This document shows positions 34,435 to 47,899 of a stretch of 64,000 bases of DNA, piece by piece. How positions within the stretch are numbered: position 1 is the first letter of the stretch; each line of letters begins with the position of its first letter. Both the position numbers and the translations under genes were made by a program. The notes beneath the pieces were generated by a model. That model saw nothing but the letters and a program-made list of their open reading frames with translations, did not search any database and was not told where the DNA came from. The DNA is from Epiperipatus broadwayi. Taxonomy: Eukaryota > Onychophora > Udeonychophora > Euonychophora > Peripatidae. The DNA is taken from the NCBI GenBank assembly GCA_028023455.1, contig JAQFVV010012416.1, forward strand, positions 8,313,967-8,377,966, given 5' to 3'.

Positions 34435-37424
34435 TGTGCCGGTCAAAATCGCATATTCATTCAACAAGACCAATAATCCAAGCAAAAGTACCTTGAATCC
34501 AAGCATGCACAAGATACATATGTCAGGACAAGGATGAATCCTAACCTATTTGCCTAAATTATTGCCTCTCTGACTAATGGATAACGTTTGTGATGACACT
34601 AGCAGTGCTTGGTTTTATTCTGTCCCAGCTGGAGGTCATGGTTCACATAGAGACTCAAAATAATAAAGGGTTTATATGAAAATTCAATGATTTAATGGAT
34701 TCTGACAATTGCAGAATGGTACAGATATGATTTGATCGATTACTAATGGTTTGAACCATAATAATGATAATTCTTTATGGCAACATTATAAAGAAGTGAA
34801 TTTACATCAAATAAATATTATAAACAAATAGAGTAATTAACCTTAGAGATTGGGAGTGATGACAAACTAAGCTTATTTAAGATAACAATATTATAGGAAT
34901 TTATTAAAGAATTTAGTACAAAATAAGTAGTCTTTGTTTATACAACTTGGTGATTTTATTTAATTCGTTTTGATGCGGCTTTGACAAACAATATAAAAGT
35001 TTGTTAATTGGTCGGCCAAAACCGTTCAGCAATAAAATATGATATTACAAATAAATCTGTTTTATATAAATATATTACAAAATATGAAAGATGGGCATTT
35101 AAAACACCATTACATTTAAAGTCATTTGTATATAATGAGTGTGGGAAGCAAAATAGTTCTTAAATAAATAATTGACAATTATACAGTCAGATTTAATTAA
35201 TTAACGAAATTGTTTGTGAAGGACATGCCATCATGGCAGAGAGCATTTCAGGTTTGCTAAATAAAGATATAAAATGATGAAGAAGGCAATATGCTATTAT
35301 AGATTACAACAAAATAAATGAGGTCTGTTATTGACCCTCTGGGTGGTTTTACTACAGACAATTTCCTAGTAAATACAACTAGATGATGAGAAATGCTAGC
35401 CCTCCAGCCAAACATGTCTCTAAATAATCATAATAATATTTTGATGTGCATATACATCTTAATAGCAATGCTCGAAAAGAATCCCTTGATATGAACTATG
35501 TCTACTTTGAGGGAGTGTAAAAGGTTGGACTGGTCAGATTCCAAAGGTCCTGAGAGGTTGGTAGCAAAACAAGAATAGCAATAATAAAGAAATGGTTGTA
35601 ACTATAAATACACTATGCCTTAGATGTATATAGATAGATAGTATATCATTAACAAAATAATAAATCCTGATTAAAATCATTGGCTTTCTGATATAAAGTC
35701 CCAGAAACGTTAGGTCATTAATGAATTAATAGTAAATTATATTACAAAAAGAAAGGCAAGAATTAAAACTAAAATATAAAATTGTTTTCCCCACTCATCA
35801 CGGAAGATTACAAAATAGGACTTGTCTTTAATTAACATAAACGGGCATTAAATATCAAACTAATAAATTGTAAATCATAATTTTAATATTTTATGACAAA
35901 TAAAATATATGTATGAAATATATATACTGATAAAATTCTATGATAAATTTTACTTAATTGATTCACTAAAATTATTTATTCTTTCAGAAATAATTACAGG
36001 GCTATTTTAAATTGGAGGTAATAGTAAGATACTTTTAAAATAATTTCAATCATTCAAATAAATATATATATGAGGTACAAAACTAAATGAGCTTTCTATT
36101 AATTAATTTACGGAAGGAAGTCTTCTTGTAATGATTTTTAAATTAAAAAAAATAACAGGGGGAGGATTTAAAGTTAATAGCTCATTGAATTTTGTAGTTG
36201 GCCATTTCAGTAAGTCAAATAATCTAAACAAACTGACAAAATTTAATTTAATTTGCTGCATCAAAATAATGTAAAATTTTATAAGAATTGATATTTTAAA
36301 TTGAATAAAATTAAAAGACTCATTTTAAACCAAGCCGTATAAACATTACACAGATATATAAAATATATAAATTAATATTGATTTAAACAAGTGAAATAAA
36401 ATCAGTGGCTTGCAGCAAATTGGAGATTATAATAATATACCTATTGGAAGATGTTTCACAGCTTGACAGAGGCAGTTACAGTCAGAGTATTAGCAGGTTT
36501 ACTTGACACAGACAAGCTCCGGCTAGATGTTGACAGCACTGGATGGCATTGATGAGCTGGTGAGACAGAGCTCCGGGAAGCACGGTCGATCTTTTAGCCA
36601 GCCATTCTTTTAGGCACGATGTCTTGTATATAGATTAATCACTTCTCTTCAGTAAACTCAACAATAATTAATTCTTATCAAATTTTCACTATTTATGTGT
36701 TCTGATCTTTATCTATAGGATTGAATCTACACTGACCTCCACCAATTGTAATTTCTTTAAGCAGTTCTGTGAGGTTGGTGCCTGCTTTGGAGAGAAAATC
36801 TATACCTCTGCATGAACATGCCCCAAGGGTTGATTTGCTAATTAAAAAACAACAACAACAACAACAAGCATATTACATTTATCAGTCATTGTATTAACAA
36901 GCCTATTTAATTAAGGTTTAGATTAACAAAAATGTAGATTTTATTCAGAAAAATTTTAGGAATTTGGTACAATGACTTTCGCACATATTTGACATAAACT
37001 TAAGTAGAGATTTACAAAATATTTCTTAAAATATTACATTGTTTAAATAATTGATTCTCAAGTGTACATTGATTAAAAGATAAATATAAAATGTTACCCA
37101 CTAATTAATTGAAAAAAATGAACTTTAATAAAGAATTTGGAAATATTTGTAACATTTTATAGATATCTAGGATTCAATTCAATTTAAGAAAATAAACACA
37201 ATATACATTTTTACAAATATAAAATAAATAAACTAATATAAAAAGGTTAGTTTTAATTATAAAATAAGATTAATGAAATATAAAAGATTATAATATTGAT
37301 TAAAATATACTACCACCTATTATGAGATGGGTGTCAGTTAATAAAGATTGGGTTCAAACCCAGACTAGTGCTGATGACCTTGGCACTAGTTGAAGCAGGA
37401 ATATGTACTATATTTCCAGATTCA
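34435..37424. mobile_element. 2,990-bp TG...CA insertion inside a family A element
   Basis: Begins TGTGCCGG (34435) and ends GATTCA (37424). ATAG is duplicated on both sides (34431-34434, 37425-37428). Both sides of the host element join perfectly when it is removed. The interior is non-coding by eye, with a less AT-rich portion near 36400-36850 and a short tRNA-like B box (GGGTTCAAACCC, 37349-37360). No direct LTR repeats and no reverse transcriptase frame. LTR-like termini suggest a solo LTR or a non-autonomous LTR element. Confidence 0.65.
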
Positions 37425-38009
37425 ATAGCAAATCTTCAAACTTTAATGGATATGCTTCTTTCTACTCTACTCCCCAATTCTTCAGTCACCCATATCATTG
37501 AAAATCTGATTATGGAATACCCAAATCCCTTGATGATGTCAGTATTACTGTCATGCCCATATTGACTTTAAGTCACTCTGACATCTCATGTGTAGGATCT
37601 TGTCCATTTAAATAAGCAGAAAAGTGATGGGCATGACAATAATAGTGGCATTAACAAGAGATTTGGGTGTTCCATTATCAGATTTTAATAGTATGGATGG
37701 CTGATGAGTTGGGGATGGAGTAAATTGAAGCATATCCATTAAAGCATGAAGATTTGCTATCTTAATATAAACTGAGCACGGATTATATATATGTGTGTGG
37801 AAGATGATGATCTGGACCAACTGATCAGTGCTGGTTCAGCATAAAAGACATATATTGGAGATCATTTTAACTTTTACACATGTGTGTGATCATGTGTATC
37901 GGTTGTATAAGTTAGAGTGGATGGCTGAAGGTAACTGGAAAGTCTGTGTTCAAATCCCCATATTACATCTAGACTCTAGGTATATAAAATATACTTGTAT
38001 TTAAAATAT
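37425..38009. mobile_element. Family A element, right part
   Basis: Remaining left-arm inner part and centre (to about 37630), then the complete right arm to the outer end 'TCTAGGTATATAAAATATAC'. The hammerhead at 37816-37859 is decayed. Confidence 0.85.
37816..37859 (+). ncRNA. Hammerhead-like motif, inactive by sequence
   Basis: CTGATCA instead of CTGATGA and AAAA instead of GAAA, so two core residues are lost. Stem I ACCAA/TTGGA and stem II TGCTG/CAGCA still recognisable. Confidence 0.45.
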
Positions 38010-38023
38010 TACATTAGATTTCT

Positions 38024-40324
38024 TTAAAAATTACTCTTCTTGTTTGTAAATTATATTCAAACAATATCTAATTTTCTCAATTCCTCTTCTTCTTAAATAT
38101 TCTTTCAGAATTCCATTACTTTTTCAAATATTACCCTATTTCATTTTAGCTGTAGTTTTTGCAGTTTATTCTATATTATTGCAGATCTCATTTATTTCTT
38201 GTTTATTTCTTTTTTTATTTTCACTTATCACAAATGAAGACACTTTTTTATCATCCATATTGTTTATATATTCTTCTCATTTTTATGCCATCAAGTTTCT
38301 CTGATAGTAACTTTCTATTTTTTGACTCTCAATTGGTATTATATCCTCTGGTTCTGCTTTTCTTATTCAAACTATTTTCTTCTCTTATAAATTACTTCAA
38401 AGCTATCTTTTGGCAAATCTTCTGTCTCACTACAATTTTTTTAATCATGCTTGCCATTAGTCACATGTCTCAAATCATCATTGAAACTTTATCTACTGCA
38501 GAATTTCAATGATTGTTGACTAAAGAATTTTACTACTTTTTTTGACTTTCACATATCTTTTAGGTTTTCTTTAATGTTGTTTATCTTTTAATTTATTGAC
38601 ATTACTAGTTATTTTACATTTATTAACATTTATTTTTCTATTTAATAAAATTGATAAACTTTTTTTATAATATTTTTCTTATTTTAATATTTCATGTTTC
38701 TATTGTCTAGAAACAATTTACACTTTTAAAATTAATTTGGCTTCTGCTATCACGAAACTTTTTTTTTAATCTTCCAGGAAAGAGACTTTCATCAGGTCAT
38801 GTATAAATCTTTATTTTGTACTTCTTAAAATTTATATTTAGTATTACCATGTTATTTTCCATACAAAACCCATCAAAGATTCATCTTTTTCCTTTGTTAA
38901 GTTAAACCAAAGTTTCTTAAAATCTTAAATCTACTTTCTTGAACAACATTACAATTCCAAATTTATACAATTATTTTTTATTTGATTTAATACCAATATA
39001 TGACCATTTGATTCTTTTAGCTTACTATGGTATTATAAGTGAGTTCAGTTTTCCTTTCTCTACTACAGTGCCATCTATGGTAAATTTAAATAATTAGTGT
39101 TTGCCAAATGGTAATCTAATTTGATCTCTATCTCATGACTGGTTTTTGATTTTGATTTTATCAATGAGTACCTGGGATTCACAACTGAAGCCAATGCAGT
39201 TATACGTCTGGTAGTCATCTTTAACTTTTTTGTTATCATTCTAATAGCATAAAATTTAAACATCTTCAAGGTATTAAATCCATACCAATCTGGTTATATA
39301 ATTATAAAGATCTAGCTCTATATCAATAACTGTATATTATACTAACCTTAATTCTTTTCTAATTGTAGCAATCTTTTTTTTTCTGGCTAGAAATAGTTTA
39401 AAAGTTAAAAGTGATTACCATATGCATAACTGTATTGATTTCAACTTTTTAAAGGCAAAGTAAAAAAAAACTAATCTGGGAATGATAACTAAATTACACC
39501 AATATCTGATAAACACTAATGCTTAGACTATATGGTTCAAGAATAGAAAAACTGTTCATATTTATGATAAAGTAGTAATCAGAAAGAATGAATATTATGT
39601 TAGGATTAACAATCCTAACTAGAAATAAAGATACATGCAGATAGAAGTGAGACTACTAAATTATATAGTTATTTGTATAGTGTCAGATCTTTATAACTAC
39701 AAAGACATTTTGTCTTAAGCTCATAACATTACATTTATTTAATTCTAGTCTCTGAACTTGATAGTAAAAAGAGGAATTTAATAGTGGCTGTTAGATGCAC
39801 AACATTGAATTCAGCTTTGAATTCCAATTCTTCATTGATAAAGTCAAAAATCTGACAACAGACTCAAAGATGGAGGATAACTTATTCTACCAACTGGTAA
39901 TCAGCGATTACTTAAACTTACAATAGAGAATGCAGAGTAGAACAGAAGAGTTCTTGTTTTGTATCTGTTTTAAGATTTTTTTTTCATCCATTGTTTTAAA
40001 TGACTTCATGCTAAATTATTAGTACACACACCTGCATTATCATTAGACTTTTGAAATAGCTTTCAATCACATGACCTGCAATCTATTTTTTATAAGATTA
40101 TCTGATTTAACCAATAGAACAGCAAATCTTCTTTCTACATTTTTTACTTATCTTATTTCGCAGAGACCTACAATAACTTATTTTTTATTCATTATTTACT
40201 CCCCCCCCCATTCTACCAATTTACTATACTACACAGGCCAAACATTTAAATAGTATTTAACTGTGTTTATTGCATAAACAATTTAACTTATGAGTTGTTA
40301 AAGAATAGAAAAACTGTGTTAATT
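38024..40324. other. No recognised gene
   Basis: T-rich on the plus strand from 38,050 to 39,000. A 117-codon frame (38159-38512) is rich in Phe/Leu/Ile as expected of T-rich DNA and has no motif. It could be the complement of an old A-rich retroelement. Confidence 0.45.
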
Positions 40325-40336
40325 AGATTCAAATAG

Positions 40337-40640
40337 CACATGATCACCATTTCCTATGCTTACACAATCTGTTAATACCATATCAAATTCTCAATACAGT
40401 AGTTTCACCCAGTGCAAGCCTTACTAATCAATGGATTCAAAAATATTTGTGCATAAAATCCTATCCAGTGCTCTCAGATCCAAGACTCCTGGCTGATGAA
40501 AGACCACAAGCTAGAAACTAGTCTGGGGATAGTGGATGAGTTGTTTACTATATAGGGATTTTATGCACAAATCTTCTTGCATCCATTGATTACTAAGACT
40601 TGCACTGGGTGGCACTACTGTAAGGAGAGTTTGTTACTAT
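40337..40640 (-). mobile_element. Family B element with 12-bp TSD, internally deleted
   Basis: A perfect 12-bp repeat AGATTCAAATAG flanks it at 40325-40336 and 40641-40652. The left end carries CACATGATCACCATTTCC (the shared end motif). The right end is the outer arm finishing in GGAGAGTTTG. The left arm is shortened. The hammerhead-like motif is at 40488-40528. Confidence 0.8.
40488..40528 (+). ncRNA. Hammerhead-like motif (family B)
   Basis: CTGATGA, a stem II region with CACAA loop and partial AGC/GCT pairing (one extra base), GAAAC, TAGTC. Stem I CTCCTGG/TGGGGAT has an internal mismatch. Partly decayed. Confidence 0.45.
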
Positions 40641-40652
40641 AGATTCAAATAG

Positions 40653-41618
40653 AACATAAAAATAAATCATTAGGTTTTGCATTTTAAAAATCCAATTAAA
40701 AACAAGTGGTTATTTTAACAAAAACTAATGTTGAAAGTTGAACTCAAATTACTGAGAAAGGGATCATCAAGTAATCTTCATATATGACCTATTGTGAGTA
40801 GCTAATAAACTGCATCCAATCAAAACTATTCCATTCTGTTAAATAGAATTAGATGCTATATAATCAAAGATTAGGTGATGTTTCCAACATAAGCCAGATT
40901 TTTCTGTCTTTGCCCTTTGTTCTTGCTTTCAATTTTTTTCCCCACATTTTTCAACTAACTATCTATAGTCAAACAGGGTTAGAAAGTATAGTCTAATCAT
41001 TTGTGACTTTCTCAGGGCAATCAACAAGGTCCACTTCACACACACACATACATATATACTAACTGTTATATTGAGATGTGGACTTGCACAACCATGTTTA
41101 CATTCTTTAATGCCCTGAATAGAAAACTCTGCTTGACAATTTTTAAATAGAACTTAATGGATTTTTTATTAAATACTTCTCCATATTTGAACATTTTATT
41201 TTTACAATTAAACCTGTTTTCTATATATTATATAAGTAATTTTTACCTAATAAGTCATAAGTGTAAACTTTCAAGTGATACCAATTTTAAACTTTTTTTT
41301 TTAAATATGAAAATAAATATCCAAATGAAGTTCTTACTTATGTGTAATTTACCTATTTAAAAAGTTAAAAGAACAGAATTTGGATATTTGACTTTTATAT
41401 TATTAAAAAAGAATATATTTAGAATTAGTTTCTAAAAGTTAATAAATTATTTATTGGTATTAAAATTTTAGAGAGTATTTTATTTATCATTTTGACAAAA
41501 GTTATTTTTAACCCAGTAGGAACTTCTTCCTGTTGCCATAATGAACTTTTCAAGAGTTGCCTTTTTACAAATAAAGTATTTTCAAAGACAATCTCCTATT
41601 AGTGACACAGTTTTGAAT
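40653..41618. other. No recognised gene
   Basis: AT-rich, with a short CA/TA tract at 41037-41058. A 67-codon frame (41157-41360) lacks motifs. Confidence 0.5.
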
Positions 41619-42371
41619 TTAACCCTTTTCCCGCCTCCTACGAGGCTCCTCGTAGACATCTGACGTCACTCTAATTCTGCCAGTTCTTATGCTAAAAAAT
41701 TCGTTTGATAGGTTTTGAATAGGTTTTTAAAAGTTCTGTAAGATGGTGCCCTCTTCCGATTTATTTTACAAGTAAAAAATAAAAAAAACGCATTTAAACC
41801 TAAACAAAGAAAGAACATTACTTGTGATTGGTTCTTAGCATGCTCTCAGCCGAAAAAGACATTCTGATTGGCTGGAAAGAACAAAAAAACTGCCTGATCA
41901 AAGAAAATAAAGAAAAACACTGAGATTTTCATTTCGAATGCAATTTTAAGTATTAAAAAAATATAATTTCAGAAATTAAACTAGTTTTTTAAAAAAAAAA
42001 CTAAAAAAACAAAATTATTTTCGAAAAATATTGAAGATTTTAGTAAAAATATTAAAGAAATATTTAAAAGAAATATTTACTTTTCTATAACATAAAAGTC
42101 GACCTTTTTGTTTATATTATAGCTTTTATGTTGCCGAAATTGAATATTTTAGAATAAATAAATAGCAATTTATTTTTGAAAGAACTTTCGTTCTCTTCAT
42201 AACCTGAAAAATTAGTAATATACTTTTTATAAACGTATCTCAGTTGAATTTAATATTATAGGTGAATATGTTTTAACAATAGGCTTTGTCTTCAGTTTGT
42301 GAGTTGGCCAATTAAAAGATTTTATTTTTACCTCATACAACCAATAATATAATTAGCGGTTAAAAGGTTAA
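41619..42371. mobile_element. piggyBac-like MITE, TTAA target site
   Basis: Flanked by TTAA (41619-41622 and 42368-42371). Inner termini are CCCTTTTCCCGCC on the left and, read on the minus strand, CCTTTTAACCGC on the right. This is an imperfect 12-13 bp inverted repeat beginning CC(C)TTT as in piggyBac elements. No transposase frame. The interior is more complex and less T-rich than its flanks. Confidence 0.7.
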
Positions 42372-45300
42372 AAGTAAGTCTTCTACAAAAAGATTGTACT
42401 GTAATCATTAATTTGTAAATCAATTGCACTTTTCATTTACAGGTCGACAATATTCAGTAATTCAATCTCAGGTTAAAGAACTTGGCCAATCAGAAATTAG
42501 CCATCCTCCTTTATAACTTTATCATAACAATAGGGTACTGTCAATCATGCAAAAAGATCCATCTAATGCTGACATCTTTAGATTTTTTTTAAAAAAATAA
42601 TGTTAAATCATAGGAATGGGGAAAAAGAGGAGCTGTAAACCACTGTAAAATGTAATATAATGTTTAGATAGGTTTAAAACAACATAGAAAAGAGAGCAAT
42701 CATAGCACTAGTATAACGCATAAAACATAAAAAAATTGAGCAGCGTCATCACTAAGCTTATGAAATGAGTTAATCCACTACAACAATAGTTTCTACTTTC
42801 TTTTTATTTTTATTTTTTTGCTTTCTGTATTTATTGTATTTTTTATTTATTTCTATATTTGTTTGTTTACTTCTTAGACATTAGAATGATTATATTCTTT
42901 AGGAGAGATTATTAATGATGACAATCCATTTGATTTAATTAAATCAAAAGTTTTAACTAAAATATTATTAAAACTACAAACTGTTTTGATTTTAACAATC
43001 TATCCCAATTATAAATAAATAAATTTAATTTTTGTTTTAAACAAAAAAATATTGTTTTCATTTTTTTTTTTACCAATATCTTAATTTTTCAATTTAAAAA
43101 TTTCTTAGGTTAAAGTTCATTTCTTTTTTAAATTCAACTTTCATTTTTGATTCTTACCTTAGCCACCTGTTGCAATTTAATAATAATTTTATACATACTG
43201 AAAATAAGTTAGAACTACTTTAGCTATATTACGTATTATTTTTAGTACCTTCATGATAAATATTCATTTAAATCTTTGAAAAATGTTTATAACTGTGCAG
43301 AAAAGAATTTGACTGTTCCTTATTGTAATGTCCCAGTTAAAAATAAAATACTGTTATTGTCTCACTAGCAGTAATAATTATATTTATATTTTAATTTTAT
43401 CTATGTTACAAATGGTGTGGGAAATTAATAAAAAAATTCAAACCTAATGCAATTTTAAAAAATTAATTACATATCCACATGCAAACACTTATAATGTATT
43501 TTGTATTAATTATGTGCCTTAACATATACTTATAAAATCTGGATTATGAATTTAAAATAAAATCAAAATGCTAATTTTTAAGCAGTAGACATTAAAAGTG
43601 CAGATTTGAGAACAGCAATTCATTTACAACTGTTTATGTAAAATTAGAAAATATCACAAAAAATTAGTCCATGGAGCTAGGGCAATAAACAAGCCAGGGA
43701 AAATGATAATTTTATTGACAGAGATGTAATATCATAGGATCTTGTGAAATGATTACTGATTTGAGGAAAATAGAATGAAGAAAATGTAAGAATTTTATAG
43801 TCTTTATTTATAAGTAGACATAATCGTGTGAATATTGTTCTAGGAGATAAAAAATGACAGCATTATCTCACATCCTTTATTACTTGGTTGTGTCAGCATT
43901 GATTGTGGAGCAACCCTTGATGGCCAAAGTCATGGAGAGTGCATACTAAATTAGCACCAAATTTATTTTCTAATATTATATGGGTATGGAATTACTTTCA
44001 AATAGCAAAAAAGAGTCCTTAAAAAACTTTAAAAATGATTAATAGAGCTTGCAAGTAGTTTGGGTGAAAATAAATAGAAACAAGAAAAATAAATAGTATA
44101 AATTACAAATTAAGAATAATCATTACTTTGAAACGTATACAATGAATTAGGAAGATTCTATAAGTATGTTGGAAAGATAAGATTAGTAATGTAGAAATTT
44201 TTTTAAAAATAATATTAAAAGTTTATTTATTGCTAAAATTATGAAAAGGAACTGGATTGGGCCTCTATTTTCAGATAGAAAACCTATAAAAAATATACTA
44301 CAAAATCCCATAGATAATATCAGAATGTGAGATAGATGAGAAAAATCAATTGGTAGGTTTTAGGAAAGAAAAGAAAGACTTGTAAAATGTTTTTAATTTT
44401 CATGTGCGAACTACCTTTTTTACAAAGACCTGATAAAGATAATTAAAGAAATTTATTTGTATAATTATTAAAAAAGATATAACCATGTAAATAAAATAAG
44501 CAATAAAAAAATAACTACGCAGATATATATATGATTTATCTTTCTGGATTACTTTAGATATGTATCATATAAAATTAAATATATATCATTTTAAAAACTA
44601 TTCTGTAATTTTTTCTGCATTCAAAATTTACTATTTGGTGTTTTTATAAGGTATTAAAATAAATTTGTGATATTTATATGTATAATTATAAAGAAACATT
44701 CTGTTTTTGCGGTGCTTGTTATTTGTTGCTAGGAAACAACCTCAATCATTTTGATAAATAATATACTCCAGACATTTTAAACATTTAACTGAATAATTTG
44801 GTTTTATTAGTTGTTTAGTATTGTTTCTTTAGTTCCATTTTTATTCAGCCTCATCTATTAAACCGATCAACTGTTGACAGCTAGCGGCTGTCAAAATGTT
44901 TCTAAGAGAGTAAAATATTATTGAGATTGTAATTAGGTTGAAGGCAACCCCGATATCGTACAAGACATAAATAGTTTGATTTTGAATTTTATTTTATTTT
45001 TTGCACCTTTTTAATTTCCGATATGTTACAATAACTCTAATTACTTTCTATTGGAATTGAACTGGGATTTTTATTAGCAATGAGGCGTTTACTAATGTAG
45101 TTTTAATTTAAAATCTTTATTACCTCTTGATTATATATTATTTAGATATTTTGATTTTAATAAGCCAATTTTAAAAATAAACTATTAAAATGTTAAGTAC
45201 TTATTGCTTGTTTTCTAAAATATATTATTAAACATATAAATTAGAAAATATTTTATAAATTAAATACGTGTATACATTGACTTCTCTACTAAAAGCAAGT

Positions 45301-45594
45301 TAATGTCTAGACATTAGTAATAGTTTGTTTAGTTCAATGTAAAGTATTCTAATATTTTTATTTTGAGAATATTACATTTAGAGCTAAATTATAGAATAAT
45401 AAAGTCTATTACATTATTAAATTAAAAATTTACTAGAAAATGAGATTCAAAATTATCTGTATACACACAAATGTTTAAATGTGCTATATGTATTACGCGT
45501 ATGCAAGAGTATATTTATATACGAAGCACACACAAACGAATATTTATATTCCCTTTTTATCGCAAGGAAATCAAGTCACATACCACGCGACTTA
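42372..45594. other. No recognised gene
   Basis: Strongly AT-rich. Contains a small palindrome TTGACAGCTAGCGGCTGTCAA (split near 44874-44894) and GTTGCTAGGAAAC at 44730-44742. No coding feature. Confidence 0.5.
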
Positions 45595-45720
45595 ATTTTT
45601 TAAGCTTGTATTACAAATGCTAATGCTGGAATATCCTAGTGGCTCACTGACAACGGCCAGATATTCTGAAAAGCTTGTTAAGAGCTGTTGGCATGCTCAT
45701 TATATAACATTCCCTTTTTA
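45595..45720 (+). mobile_element. Family B-related fragment
   Basis: Shares 'CTGGAATATCCTA', 'ATATTCTGAAAAGCTT' and 'GGCATGCTCATTATATAA' with the units at 28.6-29.2 kb. The hammerhead-like segment is deleted to CTGACA. Confidence 0.65.
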
Positions 45721-46069
45721 TATATGTATGCATCTTTGTGTATCTGTGTATGTTCTTACTTTTATTTTATAATTTAAAAAATCAATTGTACTAATAATTT
45801 CATAGACTACTCCCTCTTTCTACAGAATTGTTCTGAAATTTTTAAATCCAGTATACTTTATTTGAGGGAATATACTTGTTTTTAGTTTTGGATTAAATAA
45901 TCCCTGATCTCTATTTTGGATAATAATCACATTTTATATTTTTTTCTTTCTTTTTTTTTTTTTTGGGGGGGGAGGGGTATGTGAAATAAAGTATACAAAA
46001 AAAAACATACTTTTATAGGATAAAATGCTATATCCTGTTTTCAGATGTTTTCAGAAATAAACTCTGTTT

Positions 46070-46235
46070 ATTCTACTTTAGTGCTGCCACCTATCTTAAG
46101 CTCAAGAAATCAATAAATAGTAAGATGGCAATGCTTCTTAAACTGATATATATTGCTATCTGCATCTCTTAAGTCTAAAAGATTCAGATACATTAGATCC
46201 AGGCCATAAGCCAGAAAATAGTCTAAAAATATGCA
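46070..46235 (+). mobile_element. Old family B-type remnant
   Basis: Edge sequence GTGCTGCCACCTATCTTAAG with AATCAATAAATAG, then 'AGGCCATAAGCCAGAAAATA' and GTC, a decayed hammerhead-like segment (stem II GGC-CATAA-GCC). Similar edges occur at 7680 and 59940. Confidence 0.45.
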
Positions 46236-47284
46236 TATGTTTGTACTGGATATGGATGCAATAAGCATTACTGTAAAACTATGATCTCTGATTTATTAAT
46301 TAACCAAGCTTATAAATAGTCTATAGCACTAAAGTATAATGGAGATTTTTATATATATAATGTCAAGATTTTTATGCCAAATAGCATTATTACTTAGTAT
46401 TATTTATTTTCATTGATCATTATTCAGGATTGCTTGCTTTTTTTTATTATCCTAAATTGACATGCACTTACATATATTCTACCCCAAGAAATTAATGATT
46501 TTGAAATGAAGTATGGAAATGTATCATTCTCAAGCATATGTACACAAAGAATTTTTATAGTTGGTACCTGATCAAATATCTTCCTATTTGTTATCAACAA
46601 AAAACTGAACACCATATGTGATTTGAAACAAATGATATGAATTGTGCCAGGAATCAAAACTGATTCCAGATGTTGAGTATGATTACTTTCAATTTATGAA
46701 TTTAAAATGATATAATGAATGATATTTTCATTAGTTATTTGAAAGTTGTTACATAATAATAATATAAAAAAAACTGAGAACTGTATATTCGTATCCAAAT
46801 TTTAGAAAGGCTTTATGAGAATAACATTAGCTTATTTTGGATTAAAAAATAATGTAATTAAAATACTTTTTTAACATTTTATTATTTCATATATAGAAAA
46901 AATAATTGTTTAGTTTAAGATATCATGCAGCATTTAAGTAATAAAAGTGGCAGGTTAAGATTTGCTTCAAATCTCTTTATTCTTGACTCTATTACTCTAG
47001 TTTGAAACCATATAATGTTTTCTTTAGAATATAAGCGATATTCAATAGAGCTTTACTGATAATAATATTTAGGAATTAATGGAATTTGGTCACCCTTAGC
47101 ATTAAAGTTTCTACTATCTTATAGGTAATAGTTGGATTAGTCATTATTTAAATTAAAATATAAAATAATGACCAGAAATAAAAAAGATATCTATTCTGGA
47201 ATTTAAAAAATAGTGAATAGAGAGTGGGTTGCAAAGATGTAATCTGAACAAGATATAACAAAATGTGTAATAAACATAAAAATG
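46236..47284. other. No recognised gene
   Basis: AT-rich. A 77-codon minus-strand frame (46424-46657) has no recognisable motif. Confidence 0.45.
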
Positions 47285-47590
47285 ATATATATAGGGGGTT
47301 TAAACTCAGACTCTCACATGACCCTTAAACCATGCTATCTCATACTGCTGATACACTTGATCACACTCATGTTGAAAAGATAAATAACCATCAATATACA
47401 TATTTCATGCTACAGCACTCGTCAGTTGGTCCAGATTATCATCTTCACACATATATACAATCAAAGCTCAGCTTATATTAAGATAGCCAATCTTCATACT
47501 TTAATGGACAGGCTTCAAACTACTACATCCCACTACTTTTCAGCCATCCATTTCATTAAAAATCTGGTATGAAAAAGCCTGTACTATAGA
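47285..47590 (-). mobile_element. Family A left arm only
   Basis: Runs from the tRNA-like end (GGGGTTTAAACTCAGACTCTC) through the hammerhead motif to the inner block 'CCATTTCATTAAAAATCTGG'. The centre and right arm are missing. Confidence 0.75.
47389..47430 (-). ncRNA. Hammerhead ribozyme-like motif (family A)
   Basis: The minus strand has ACCAA, CTGACGA (N7 = C, tolerated), G, shortened stem II TGCT-GT-AGCA, U, GAAA, stem III ATATGTAT, cleavage A, and TTGAT, which pairs only partly with stem I. Confidence 0.55.
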
Positions 47591-47899
47591 AAAAAATTCA
47601 TATTTCATAAAAATGTTATGTAAAAAATTTTGCTATTGATGATGCAATAATTTGTAATAAAGTCGTAACATCTTTGTGGTTTCTTGGAATAACCAAATGT
47701 TCAATTTGCCATGAATTTATATATATAATAGATTAGTGTGTGTGATGTAATAATTCATTGCATTTGATTTTTATTGAACTCTCACAATGAATAAATGTAA
47801 GTAGATATCTATATAAATATTTGTAATCATCACTTTTTTGATATAATTTATAGACAATTCCAATATTGGAACTAGATGACAATTAAAAATTTTATAGAA

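Noticed and set aside
38159-38512. 117-codon frame suggesting a membrane protein
   Set aside because: Hydrophobicity follows from T-rich DNA (Phe, Leu, Ile codons); neighbours in the same T-rich strip behave alike.
44730-44742. RFX X-box-like site GTTGCTAGGAAAC
   Set aside because: A single short match with no gene nearby; expected by chance in 64 kb.
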